64,000 bases of DNA from Leucosporidium creatinivorum. Lineage: Eukaryota > Basidiomycota > Microbotryomycetes > Leucosporidiales > Leucosporidiaceae. Location: contig BCKL01000019.1 of NCBI GenBank assembly GCA_001600635.1, positions 178,609-242,608 on the forward strand, in the 5' to 3' direction. Position numbers and translations under genes: made by a program. This document shows positions 54,403 through 64,000 of the stretch, piece after piece. The number at the start of each line of letters is the position of its first letter. Positions within the stretch are counted from its first letter, which is position 1. The notes below the pieces were generated by a model. It was given only the letters and a program-made list of their open reading frames with translations, searched no databases and had not been told where the DNA came from.

Positions 54403-55721
54403 ATGGCTCGCTCAGGATCTCCAGAGGAGGATACTAGCGAGCTACAGGACCTGCTACACCACCGCCAGTCCCATTCGGAGGAGCCGACATCGACTTGGGA
54501 GGAAGAGACGCAGGCTACTACGTTAGGAAGAGAGGGACGGAGGAATCAGAACGGGCGCAAGGTCGGCGTGCTTTCTGTCTTGACCCTGGGGCTCTTGCTG
54601 CTGCTCGGGCTGAGCTACACGGCTGGGCGGAGGAGCGCAGGACCAGCTGAGAAGAGCGCCTCAGGGTGAGTCTCGAAAGTCCGGTTGCTGCAGCGTGGTG
54701 GCTCGGGAGGGGTACAGAGTCTTACAGAACTAATCGAGGCCTCCCTCCCCCAGCCCAACATCAACTCCCCAAGTTCAACGGCTGCTCATTCGCCCCTGGG
54801 CCGACAACGAAGGACTGGGAAGCGTCCTACAGCTGCTCAAGAGTACGGAGGTCCATTCGCTGCTCTTCAGGTTCACAATATTGACCTCCTTCGTCTACAG
54901 TCCCCATCATCATCGCCGAACGCGTAGCCAACGCGACCTTCTGGCTCTCGGAAACCGAATCCATCCACCACTACTCCTCCTCTCACCTCTACAACGCTCG
55001 CTACTTCAACAGCACCTTCCCACTCGGCAAGACCTGCCTCCTCAGCCACTACCTCCCTCTGGCAGACCGACTCCCCCTCGTCCGAGCTGTCTGTCAGCCC
55101 GACTCGGCCTCCCCTTCCGCACTCGCCCAAGCCGCCGACCTCGGCCAACGACTCGCCCTCTGCGCCATCATCATCGACGATGCACCTCACGAGGTACACC
55201 AAGACCTCAATGGCTGCATCTCGCACTTCACGCGCGAGCGACTCGGAGGGATTGAGCAGCGACGGCTCGGCGCTTCCAAGGCCGTCTCGATTGGCGTCCA
55301 CATCCGCTGGGGCGACTCGGCTCGACCTGGCCAATCCCACTTCCGAGGTTCGATGGATCTGGAGCATGTCAACACCGTCGTTCGGGATGCTCAGGCGCGG
55401 TACCAGCAGCTCGACATTCGAGTCGCGATGGAGAATCACACGGCCACCGTGCTGTCCCAGCTCAACTTTCCCTACACGCTCATCGACGGCGACGACGACT
55501 TGGGTGACCTCAAGTTACTGGCCGACAGCGACCTTCTCCTCGTCGGGAGTTCGAGCTATGGCGCGCTGGCTCACCTGCTCGCCCCGTCGAAGGGCCTCAC
55601 CATCGTCGAGGGCAATGACCTCAAGTATAGGAATACGCCGAGGGAGTTTGTGCTCTTTGGAGATTATGCCAGCGGGTCACTGAGTGCGTTGGATCGGGTG
55701 TTGGGCTGGTCGGAGCGGTAG
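54403..55721 (+). CDS. Type II membrane glycosyltransferase, fucosyltransferase-like (HIRWGD)
   Basis: Golgi-type enzyme. ATG 54403 opens a cytosolic tail of about 48 residues and an anchor (VGVLSVLTLGLLLLLGLSYTAG). Joining three exons gives VQRLLIRPWADNEGLGSV, KSTEV/PIIIAERVANATFWL, FPLGKTCLLSHYLPL, AVSIGVHIRWGDSARPG and the closing nucleotide-sugar-side motif DLKLLADSDLLLVGSSSYGA. HIRxGD plus a late D/S-rich loop is the pattern of GDP-fucose-using families GT11/GT23/GT65/GT68. The exact family is not decided and other sugars are possible. The join KSTEV/PIII uses a GTCCAT donor at about 54859, less standard than others here. It is part of the glycan block at 52-64 kb. Confidence 0.7.
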
Positions 55722-56392
55722 AGCGTCGAGCTCGGAGCAGGGGAGTTGGAGCCGGATCAGTGCTGTTAAAGACAGGGCAAGCAGCTGTAAAGAGCATCGA
55801 GTGTTGTTGTACCATCCACTTCGATCGGAGAGGCGTTTGCTCGCTCCCGACAGGCCTCAATCAACATCCTCTCGGCGAGCTCGCTGCCTTCGCCTCGACC
55901 CTTCGCTTCTCGTTCGCCTTGCTCTTCAGGAGCTGTTGCTTCGCTAGGGCTCTGCTCGTATGTTCCGTGATGATTTTTCTGGATTCCACAAGGCTTCAGA
56001 TGAACAAAGAGTCAACGAAGGCTACCTCGGCGAGAAGCGCGGAGCGGGAATGAGCAAAAGGGGGGGTTGAGCGACGGCACTCTCTAACAGCTGAGTGTGT
56101 GGCGAGGCGTCCGTATATTGAAGCTACAGATACAATGAGAGGGGAACGGGGCTAAAAAGCAGCCGATTCGTATACGTGGGCGTGAGTGACAGTGATGGTC
56201 GAGCGAGACCGAGGACATGAGTGAGAAGAGAGGGACTGCTAGCAAGGTGGAGCGAGGGGTGCGGAAGATGGAAGGTGCAACGAAGAGACACCGCCGAGCT
56301 TGAAGAGGGTCTATGTACTGATGAGGCGAAACTAGAAACCTGGGAGAAGAGAGAGAGCACTAAACCGAACGAGAGGGCGACGAGGCGACGAC
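55722..56392. other. Convergent 3' region, no gene
   Basis: Some 670 bp between the convergent glycosyltransferase and PriA-like genes. Only chance frames are seen. Confidence 0.45.
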
Positions 56393-57607
56393 TCAAGCCT
56401 GAGTGGTCGAACAGTAGTACTGGCCTGTCGAGCTAGTACGGCGGTAGTAGCCTGTAGAATGGACGAGACGATGTGTCAGCTCTCTGCCTGTGAGTCGACG
56501 CCGAAATGCCATCGCCGAAGCCTGGCGCCGAGATGATGAATCAGAAGGCTCACCGTTCGGGCAGGTGATGCCGCACTTGAAGTTGTAGCAGTGAACGCTG
56601 CCAATCCCGTTGTACGAAGGAGGGCAGGCGTTTCCTTCCTGCAGGATGAGAAGCGCCGACGGCAACGGTCAGCTTCGGCGCTCGAGGAAAAGGCTAGGAA
56701 GGGTCACTTACAGCACCACAGTTGTTCGCATCGAACTTGGTGTTGACGCAAGCGGTTCCAGCGGCGTTAGGGGTCTGTATTAGGTAGCGACGAGAGGGCA
56801 AGGTCAGCCTCGGCGATGAGGAGAAGGCGCCGAGCCGAGCCTTAACTCACCTGGCCGAAGTTGCAGACGAGAGTGCAGCGAGCGCCAGGGGTACAGAGAT
56901 AGACACCATTGCGAGGAGCCTTGGGGCAGACCTTGCCGGTGCAGATATTGGCGTTCTTGTAGCAAAAGCCGTTACGGAGGGTGTAGTTGTTGTTGCAGAC
57001 GATCTGGCACCGTCCGGTGTTGCTGTTACACGCGACGCGACCGTTTGCAGGGATTTCTGAGTCGAGGGCATATTTGCGACATATGGGAGCTGCTCGGCGA
57101 AGAGAAGAAACGGCAGGGGAAGGGCGGGGGGAAGGGTCAGCTCTCCAGAGTCACTCTGAGACTCTGATCAGCAAAGCCAAGACGCACTGCTGGCTTTGGC
57201 TCCCTTGCCGCACTGCACCTTGGCAACAGCGCGACGGTGGATCTCTCGGCGCTCGAGGTCACGCTTGGTTAAGCCCTCAGCCTTGGCCATCTCCTCGATG
57301 GCGCGCTCGACCATGTTGAAGTGGCTCTCGTACTCGAGGGCGCGAGCCTTCTTGGCGTTGCGAGCGTTGGTGGCAGCGATGCGGGAGACGGCTTCGGCGC
57401 GGGCTTCGCGCTTGTCGAGGAGAGGGTAGTCGCGGCCGAGGAGGACTGGATCGTCGAGCGAGAACTCTGCAAGGCGGAGGAGCGCAAGTTAGCGGTGCTT
57501 TTGAGAGCACAGGGATCGGGAAGCGAGGGAGCCTCACCTTTGAGGGGAGACGCCGAGGTGAGGCTGAGGAAGGCCACGGTGGCGAGGAGAGTGGTGAAGG
57601 TCCGCAT
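56393..57607 (-). CDS. PriA-like cysteine-rich secreted protein with Kex2-type sites
   Basis: Secreted protein. ATG 57607 gives a signal peptide (MRTFTTLLATVAFLSLTSAS). The pro-like region contains LLDKREARAEAV, a Lys-Arg followed by Glu-Ala/Arg-Ala dipeptides as at Kex2/dipeptidyl-aminopeptidase sites, and further dibasic sites (LTKRDLERR). After an amphipathic stretch the mature part is cysteine-rich: APICRKYALDSEIP, TGRCQIVCNNNYTLRNGFC, ICTGKVCPKAPRNGVYLC, TPNAAGTACVNTKFDANNCG and ACPPSYNGIG ... CGITCPNG, closing GQYYCSTTQA. The spacing matches the C-terminal domain of basidiomycete PriA-type proteins, which are small wall-associated secreted proteins of unclear role. Six exons. It sits inside the glycan block but on its own promoter. 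Confidence 0.78.
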
Positions 57608-59131
57608 GGCTAGTGAGGAAAGGAGTGCAGGAAGGAGGGTATGAGAGGGAGGGAGAGAGAGGAGAAGCGAGAAAGGGACTGCTCGAAAGGGCTCTTAGGA
57701 AGAGATAGTCGGCAGCTCAGCCCCAGAGTTTCACTCTCGGCGCTGCCCTCGCGTCGCGACCCACCGCCGGGAAGCTCTCGCAGCTCAGGATCAGCCACTT
57801 CTCCCAACCATGCCAGCGAAAGTCCTTGATCGTACAGACCCTCAAGCTGTCCCGTTTAAATTTATCCAGGCTCTCGGTGCTCTCAAAGACGGGTCGGGGA
57901 AGGGGGAGCACAGCGCCGAGCCATCGAGCCAAGGGAGGTGACTGTACCAAGCTATACACCGTCACTGCCTCCAACGTTTTCCCGTCTTTGGGCAACTCCA
58001 ATAGTCCTCGTGCGAAGGACAAAGGTGCCCTTCTTTGCTCGAACCTCTCGGCGCAGGTTCTGGGACTTCGTTCGGCCGAGTCTTTGCCCCACGCCGCTCA
58101 GCATCGGAGCACCGTGTCAATCTTGTACCCCGGTGGGTGCTTCGAAGCATCACACTTTCCACCTTCCGCTCTGGGAAAGAGTAGACAGCTTTGTCTGTCG
58201 CAGAGATAAGACGGGCCTGGCGGCGCCAGCTTCTCGAGCACTCGATCTCGCTCTCCTCCTCTCGAACGCCTAGGATTTGCGCGAAGGGTTAGCGGGTTGC
58301 AAGCTGAGCAACCCACTGAGAGCCAGGCATTGCGGCGACTGTCCCGAGCAGCGAGCACAAGCGCAACGACTTGAAGCGAAGGAATCTCGCCTTTTCCGTC
58401 TTCGCAGCTCGGCGCCGAGCGATTCAGCGGCCGGGTCGCGCAGAGTCCCGGGAAAACCTCTATAAGCCACTCTAACTGTGTCGTGGTGTGAGGATAGAGA
58501 CCCGCGCCGGGATGCTGGAGCCCTCGGAAAAACAGCTCGGCGCAACACTTGCACTTCGGTCGACGTCTCGAGATCGCTCGTAACAGCGAGCAGGCATGGA
58601 TGTACGATGCCGGCTCGCCAAAGCCGTTTAATGTGCTCTGAATCCGCCTCTTGCCGTCGGACCTGCAGATTCTGCGAGCTCAGCTTGCCTCAGAGTGGGT
58701 GAAGACAACGCCGAGCTTTGCCTTGTCTGGGCAGCTTGAGGCGAACACTACAAGCAAGAAGAACCAGCCTCAGTCCCGATTGTTGAGATGTTTCATGCTG
58801 CGATTCTCGCTGGTCTGCGACCGGAGAAGCGTGAGTCGAACGGGGGAATTGAAAGGCAGCGAGCAAGTGGGTCGAAAAGTCGACCGCTGGCATCACCGCA
58901 GGCAAGCTAAGACGCGGAGACGCATAGGAAGCGGGTGCTACAAATCGCTCAGCTTGAACGTCGAAGCAAGCTGAGGAAAGAGGCTGCCCTCCCGTGAATC
59001 GAGGTGCTGCGACCGAGGCCAGCGCCGAGCTTGCGCTTCGCTTGTCTCGATAATGCACGCTGCTGAGACGATTGGGAGCTGTATCGTTGAAGATTTTCTC
59101 ATCTATGCTGTCTATGTCCTCTATCTCCTCT
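57608..59131. other. Intergenic, no firmly supported gene
   Basis: A stretch of 1.5 kb between two minus-strand genes. A minus-strand frame at about 57717-58150 (SFARGLLELPKDGK, FRWHGWEKWLILSC) is open for over 130 codons but starts without ATG, and I could not connect it to a start. It also holds a perfect CTCGGCGCCGAG at 58408-58419. Probably the promoter and leader of the PriA-like gene. Confidence 0.4.
58408..58419. repeat. 12-bp palindrome CTCGGCGCCGAG
   Basis: Perfect copy in the 1.5-kb intergenic region upstream of the PriA-like gene. Confidence 0.8.
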
Positions 59132-61335
59132 TCAATAGTAGTCCCAGTCGCTCGGCCATGAGCGCCCGTAAATGTCTCGACAGACGTCGCTGCCCGTCCT
59201 GCCCAGGCCGACTCGGAGGTAGCAGAGGTAGATGGTGAACGTGCTGTATGTGCTGCCTGTAGATTGGAAGCGAAGGCGAGGCGTAGAGTGGCAAGGAGCG
59301 AAAGAGAGGGCAGACAAAGATCAGCGGAAGGTCGACCGAGAAGCGAGCGAAGAGTATGGACGACTCACCGACGAACTTGTCACCCCACTTGCAGACCTGC
59401 TGCACCATCGCTCCCAGCTGCATCGACTCTCCCAGCTCCGGATCCACGAGATGGCCGAACCACGGCTGGTTGAACTCGTACCAAAAGTGCGCCCGAGGGA
59501 ACTTCTGCCTGAATCTCCAGCGAAAGTCGTAGCTCTTGTTCTCGTCCGACGCGATGTAGATGTCTTGGTCGGCCGGCATCATCCCTGCGAGCAACTCGGC
59601 CAGCTCGGAGATCGTCTTCTCGCCCTTGTGGACCGAGGCGAAGTCGCCGCGACGGATGTGAGCGCAGTTGAACCCAGGCTTGCCCGTACTGAGCATGGCC
59701 GCCTTCTGGAGCTGCTGAACGATGGAGGTCGCCGTAACGTTGATGAGAGAGCCTGGGACGAGACCGGTGGTGAGGAGGTCGCCGAACGCCTTGTTCTCGG
59801 CCGGGTCAACGAACTTGTGGAAGCGGCGGAAGGTACTGGTGAGGTAGAGGATGGGTTCAGCTTGATGAGGAGCGAACCAGCTAGTGATCGCCTTGTCGGT
59901 GGCGCCTCGGAAGCCGCCAGCGGCCTTGAAGGTGATCCGAGGAATCTCGGCGGGGATGGGGCCGAGGGAGGAGGGGCCGATGTCGATGTGGAAGATGTGG
60001 CTCGGGGGGGACGGGAACGTGCGCTTGAGGAAGGAGTGCTCGCGGAAGTTCTGTGTGAGGCGAGAAGGTTAGTAGTTGATCCAGCGAAGGAGAGAACGAG
60101 CGACGAGCAAAAACCTACGGGGAAGGTGGTGCTGAAGGCGTCATAGTCGAGGAAGTAGTCGAGCATGACGACGACGTCCTTGCCGTGATGCGAGTAGAAC
60201 TCGGGGAGAATGAGGGTGCGGTTGAGAGTCTTGGCGATGGCGAGCGCCGAACGAAGACTGGCTCGAAGACTATTCCGGCCGTTATCCTCGATCTCGGGGC
60301 CGTAGTAGACGAGGTACTTGGTGTCCTTCGTGTCGAAGTACTCGGGCGCGTCCTGCGTCCACATGCCGAGACCGCGGAAGCGGTACTCCTTGGTGCGCTT
60401 GCCGTCGACCCAGTTGTTGTGGATGCAGAAAGGCTCCACGTTGGCCCGGTTGGTGATGTCGCGAGAGAAGTATTGGAAGCCATTGGGGAACAGAAGAGGG
60501 TTGAGGACTCGGTAGCGGACGCGGAGGGTGTTCTCCTGAAGGATGGTGTTGAGCAGGTGCTGCTCGCGCCGGTCGGGGTTCTTGGACACCTTGTCGATGA
60601 GAAGGTCGTAGAAGTCGGCCATCTTGGGGGTACCGCGAGCGTAGAAGAGACCTGAGTTGACGAACTCGCGGAAGGGAGCTTCGGGGTCGAGCTCGGTGAA
60701 GCCGGCTCGGGCGTCCGATTGGATCTCGTAGTCGTAGTCGCCGTTGAAGAGGAAGGGGAAGGGGCTCTTGATCCAGATGACGTCGAGATCACTCTGGAGG
60801 ATGTGGAAGCCAGCGCGAAGGGAGGTAGAGACGATGTTGCACCGCCGATTCACGATTCGGCGAAAGCCGTCCGAAGTGTACGAGTCGGATCCTCCGAGTT
60901 TGGCGACTTCCTCGTCGAGGTAGGCATAGTAGGGTACACCCTCGGCCTTGGCGTAGTCGACAGCCGCCTGATCCATGGCAATGAGGAGGAAGTTGGTGAT
61001 GCCAGCGGCTCGAACGCAGTGGACGAAGTTGCGAGTGACGGCGAGGTAGTTGCCTGTAGCAAAAGCGAGCATTACATTGTTTGCTGGCGAGGCTACCTCC
61101 TGCAGCTTGGGTGAGAGCGCGGGGCTTCATCGACTGGTCTGCGCGAGCTGGTTTCGGCGAGAGCTGAGAGGCTCGACTTGAGCGGGGCAAAGGCGGTGGT
61201 GAATTTGAGGTCGCTGAGCGGAAGGCGCGTTGTCGAAGGCGAAGCGAGGTAGACGAAGGAGACGAGGATGAAAGCGACGCCTGCCAGCAGATACGGCAGC
61301 CTCAGGCCGGAGAGGTTGAGAGTAGAGGGCGACAT
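59132..61335 (-). CDS. Two-domain glycosyltransferase: DxD nucleotide-sugar transferase plus HIRRGD fucosyltransferase-like half
   Basis: ATG 61335 (MSPSTLNLSGLRLP) opens a type II anchor (YLLAGVAFILVSFVYLA). After an intron (donor GTCGAG, about 53 nt) the first catalytic half reads VMLAFATGNYLAVTRNF, FHILQSDLDVIWIKSPFPF (DxD motif), FVNSGLFYARGTPKM and REQHLLNTILQ, the layout of GT77-type nucleotide-diphospho-sugar transferases. The second half, in the same open frame, starts DTKYLVYYGPEIEDNGRNS, has LNRTLILPEFYSHHGKDV, CAHIRRGDFASVHKGEK, DIYIASDENKSYDFRW and the end TFTIYLCYLRVG ... DWDYY, resembling O-fucosyltransferase-type enzymes with their HIRRGD site. A single 700-residue protein would thus carry two sugar-transfer centres in tandem. 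Only about three introns, fewer than its neighbours. Donor sugars are inferred. Confidence 0.8.
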
Positions 61336-61585
61336 GTTGGCAGGTAGCCAAGAGCCTGAGGTGTTCTCCTGTTCTCCTGTGCTCCTACGACGTACCCCGC
61401 GAGCTGAAGTAGCGAACAAGTGATGAGTCAGGCTGAATTAGGGGGCGAGTGGGAGGCCAGCTAGAGAATCGAGGTAAGATGTAGAAAGAGAGCAAGAGCG
61501 CAAGAGGCGAGCTCGAGCTCGATCGCAGCTCTCCTTTCGCCTCCTCGCAGCTCTTCATCTCGACAGGTCGCTTCGACTAGAGGGA
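61336..61585. promoter_or_regulatory. Short bidirectional promoter of two glycosyltransferase genes
   Basis: Only 250 bp separate the ATGs of the leftward two-domain glycosyltransferase and the rightward GT10 fucosyltransferase, so both promoters must overlap here. It contains an AGCTCGAGCTC palindrome at about 61510. Co-expression is a reasonable inference. Confidence 0.65.
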
Positions 61586-63367
61586 ATGGACCGCTCGCTG
61601 CTGCACAAGATCACACCCCTGCAGCGCAACGTCGCCATCGTTGTCGTTGTCTTCCTCCTCTTCGTCCATCTCCTCAGCCCCTCCGCCAGCCGCCCGAGCC
61701 TCTTCTCGGCGCCGATACATCAAACTTCAGCAGCAGCAAGAACCTACTGGGCTACAGAACTCGACACGGACGCCTCTGTCCAGGCTTTCCTCGCTCAACT
61801 CTACTCGGAGCGAGGGACGAGCCGCAACTCGTCCACCGCCGCCGCTTTCGCTCGCGGCGCTCGTCGCAACGACCGCACGCTCGGGAGCAGGACACCAGTT
61901 ACAATATACTGGCCAGAGCCTCCCTATTTCTGGGACAAGTTCTACGGCACAGGGAAGGGAGAGCGGATCGAGGTCAAGGGATGCAAGGTGGAGTGCTCGC
62001 TCGTCTCGGGCAGGAGCAAAGATCCGGCTCAGAGGGACGCCCATCTCCTTCTCAACTACAACACCTACCGCTCCACCATCGACGGCTTGCCTGAGAAGGG
62101 CCCTCGGACCCTGGAGTCGTGGCAGAAGTCGGCAGTCTACTCGATGGAGCCGAATACCTTTGCTGTGTGGCATCAGGAGCGGTTGAAGGCGAGTCGACTC
62201 GTCAGTAGGATCTCTGATCGATCGCGCTAACCCTAACCACCTACAGCTCTTCGACATTGTCGCCTCGTTCTCGCAGTACGCCGATATTCGCTTCGAGACC
62301 TACCCTCGCATCCTTTGCCCCGCTGGTCCAAGCAAGGACTGCATCGGACTGGCTCAACTGGAGGATGAGGAGACCGTCAAGCGGTATTTTGGGCCAGGGA
62401 AGGACGCCAGGTGAGCTCGTCTCTTTCTCGAGAGCGCCGGCCGAACTCTCTCGCTGACCGTCCTGCACTCTCTGCAGCCCATTCTTTGACGCCGAGCTCG
62501 CCAAGAAAGCACCTCTCCCGACCGAGGACGGCCCTCGGTTAGCCACCTTCATCTCCAACTGCGGCGGCGGGTCTCGCAATCGTCTCATCACCGACCTCGT
62601 CAAGGAGGGCATCGTTTTTGATCATTACGGCAAGTGCAAGGAGGATGTATTCGGTGGTGCACCGCAGGTGAGTTCTCGTCTTCTGCGACACCGTCCTCAC
62701 CTCTCGACAGCTGCTAAAGCGCTTCCTCTCCCCTCGGTAGACCTACGCCCAGCTCGTCGCCCCACTCGTCTCGGAGCATGGCTACGGGTTCAAAGAGACT
62801 GTTCGTATTTGTTTTCCCGTTCCCAAACACCCTCACGTCCTCCTTGAACGTAGAAGCATAGAACTGACCCCTCGACATCTCCCTCAGATCCTCGCCCTCT
62901 ACGACTTTGTCCTCGTCGCCGAGAACACGGTCCTCTCCGACTACATCAGCGAAAAAGTAACGCAAGGCCTCCTCGCCGGCGGGATCCCCATCATCCTCGG
63001 AGCCCCCAACCTCGGCCACGAGCTTCAATCCTCCCTCCCCTCCGCTGTCCGCACCTCCTCTGCCTCCCACCCCGCGTACCTCGACGCCACTCGTTTCTCT
63101 CCTGCCGAGCTTGCCGCCGAATTGCGCTCCCTTCATGCCTCGCCGGAACGGAAAAGCAAGTTCCGTTCGTGGATCAAGGAGCTGCCGAGCAAGGAGCTGC
63201 CGATCGTGCGGTACGCTCAGAGGACGATGGAGCACGACTTTACGACCAAGGAGATGATGGAGCCGCTGTGCAAGCTGTGCGAGCACTATCACGAGCAGTA
63301 TGATTGGGTCGGGGAGGCGCCACTGTCGCCTTCGTCAGCCGTGGTGGACTCGGCGGCGCAAGGCTGA
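61586..63367 (+). CDS. GT10-type (alpha-1,3-) fucosyltransferase
   Basis: Golgi enzyme transferring fucose from GDP-fucose to a glycan. ATG 61586 gives a short tail and an anchor (NVAIVVVVFLLFVHLLSPS). The lumenal part has TPVTIYWPEPPYFWDKFYG, HLLLNYNTYRSTIDGLP, LFDIVASFSQYADIRFETY, LATFISNCGGGSRNRLITDL and the GT10 signature region VLVAENTVLSDYISEK followed by GLLAGGIPIILGAPN, where animal and plant enzymes have a conserved AFENS...DYVTEK...GTVPVV.GAPN. Five introns; the second exon begins LFDIV after a GTCAGT donor. The C terminus (CKLCEHYHEQYDWVG) is complete. GT10 enzymes are uncommon in ascomycete yeasts. Linkage specificity is not readable from the sequence. It shares its promoter region with the two-domain glycosyltransferase. 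Confidence 0.88.
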
Positions 63368-63590
63368 TCAGCTGCACCGTAGAAGGGGACGGAGCGGCCG
63401 AGTGGGGGTGGTTCATAGCATAGCATGACTCGTCATTTGTACTTCGTTGTTTGCCTCGGTGTTTGTCTCGCTGGGTTCCCTCACCGCATGCGAAGCTCGG
63501 GGCGAGCGAGGACATCAGCGAGAGGCCTTTCTCCGCGAAGACTCTCGGCAGCGAGTGGTACATCCCTATCAATTACCACGCTGCTCAAGA

Positions 63591-64000
63591 TTACGACGTG
63601 AATAGGCATTGGTAGCTCTCTTTGCCCGGCGGACACAGCTCAGTCAGATCCCACATGCCGCCCATCGCCTTCGTCTCGCCCCAGAGTAGATCGAGGTAGT
63701 TGAGGATGAGATGCGCCTTCTCCATCTATGAGAGAAGAGTGTGATGGTCGAGTAGGGGAGGCAGATGTGGGGGAGTCGCGTAGAGAAAGGGTGCGAAGGA
63801 GAAGGAGCGCCGAGGGACGGGAAGGAGGGGAAGCCGCAGTCGAGTGATGCAGAGTCGTGAGGAGATGACAGGGGAGATGGTGAGAAGAGCGATGGACCGT
63901 GTCGAGAGCGCACGGCGCGCAGAGTGAGAGTGGATGGGAGAGTTCGGAGATCAGCCCTCCTCCTCGTCTCGGCGGTCGTCTCACCCCTCGCCAAAGACGA
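63591..64000 (-). CDS. Second GDS/DxxH-family protein, C-terminal exon only (5' part beyond window)
   Basis: The last exon (about 63591-63725) reads MEKAHLILNYLDLLWGET, KAMGGMWDLTELCPPG and ends YQCLFTS. It aligns with the end of the GDS/DxxH protein at 52303-53918: both have EK, then three residues, a Leu-rich stretch, LDL, one residue, W, one residue, E, then A-x-GG. This copy is longer by about 20 residues with two cysteines. A TCATAG acceptor precedes the exon; a GTGAGA donor near 63,980 would make a 250-bp intron, but the upstream phase cannot be checked at the window edge. The catalytic motifs lie outside, so activity cannot be judged. Confidence 0.55.

Noticed and set aside
57717-58150. 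Minus-strand open stretch (SFARGLLELPKDGK ... WEKWLILSC), interrupted by one TGA at about 58,100 from a further open stretch
   Set aside because: No ATG, no convincing intron and no family. Selenocysteine recoding was considered and dropped because basidiomycete yeasts are not known to use it.
62226-62246. Telomere-like GCTAACCCTAACC
   Set aside because: It lies in the first intron of the GT10 gene just before the acceptor and is explained by a CTAAC branch site; only two units.

Overview
The window is nuclear DNA of a GC-rich fungus, most likely a basidiomycetous red yeast of the Pucciniomycotina (Rhodotorula/Rhodosporidium/Sporobolomyces-like, Microbotryomycetes). The grounds are dense genes on both strands, each cut by several to a dozen short GT-AG introns with a very constant GCTGAC/CTGAC branch site, and gene families typical of such yeasts: a microsomal-type epoxide hydrolase, a vanillyl-alcohol-oxidase-like enzyme, a PriA-like secreted protein and fucosyltransferases. 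The genus is inferred. All models were read by hand by joining open frames across splice sites, so gene ends are firmer than every internal exon edge.

Layout. 1-5.2 kb: the N-terminal part of an HSF-type transcription factor, then a membrane-anchored phytase. 5.7-13.8 kb: cytochrome P450 and Ure2-like glutathione transferase (divergent), then a vanillyl-alcohol-oxidase-family flavoenzyme, a plausible aromatic/xenobiotic set. 14.1-25.1 kb: an IMPACT-domain protein, then two large unrecognised zinc-ribbon proteins that are paralogues arranged head to head. 25.5-30.5 kb: an unknown protein, an epoxide hydrolase broken by one in-frame TAG, and an MFS transporter. 31.1-37.1 kb: a GPI-type surface protein made of same-phase exons, a PI31-like proteasome regulator and a DOMON/cytochrome b561 membrane protein. 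37.4-51.8 kb: a Zn2Cys6 regulator, a single-pass membrane protein, V-ATPase subunit d, a protein ending in a CaaX box whose gene carries a poly(C) intron, and three weak small genes.

52.3-64 kb is the most interesting block. It holds a type II membrane GDS/DxxH (PC-esterase-like) protein, a HIRWGD glycosyltransferase, a PriA-like cysteine-rich secreted protein, a two-domain glycosyltransferase (DxD nucleotide-sugar transferase joined to a HIRRGD fucosyltransferase-like half), a GT10-type fucosyltransferase sharing a 250-bp promoter with it, and at the right edge the end of a second copy of the GDS/DxxH family. I read it as a candidate cluster for building and acylating a fucose-containing surface glycan. 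Genome-wide signals are a composite intron element CGCCGAG next to the branch site and a recurrent 12-bp palindrome CTCGGCGCCGAG.
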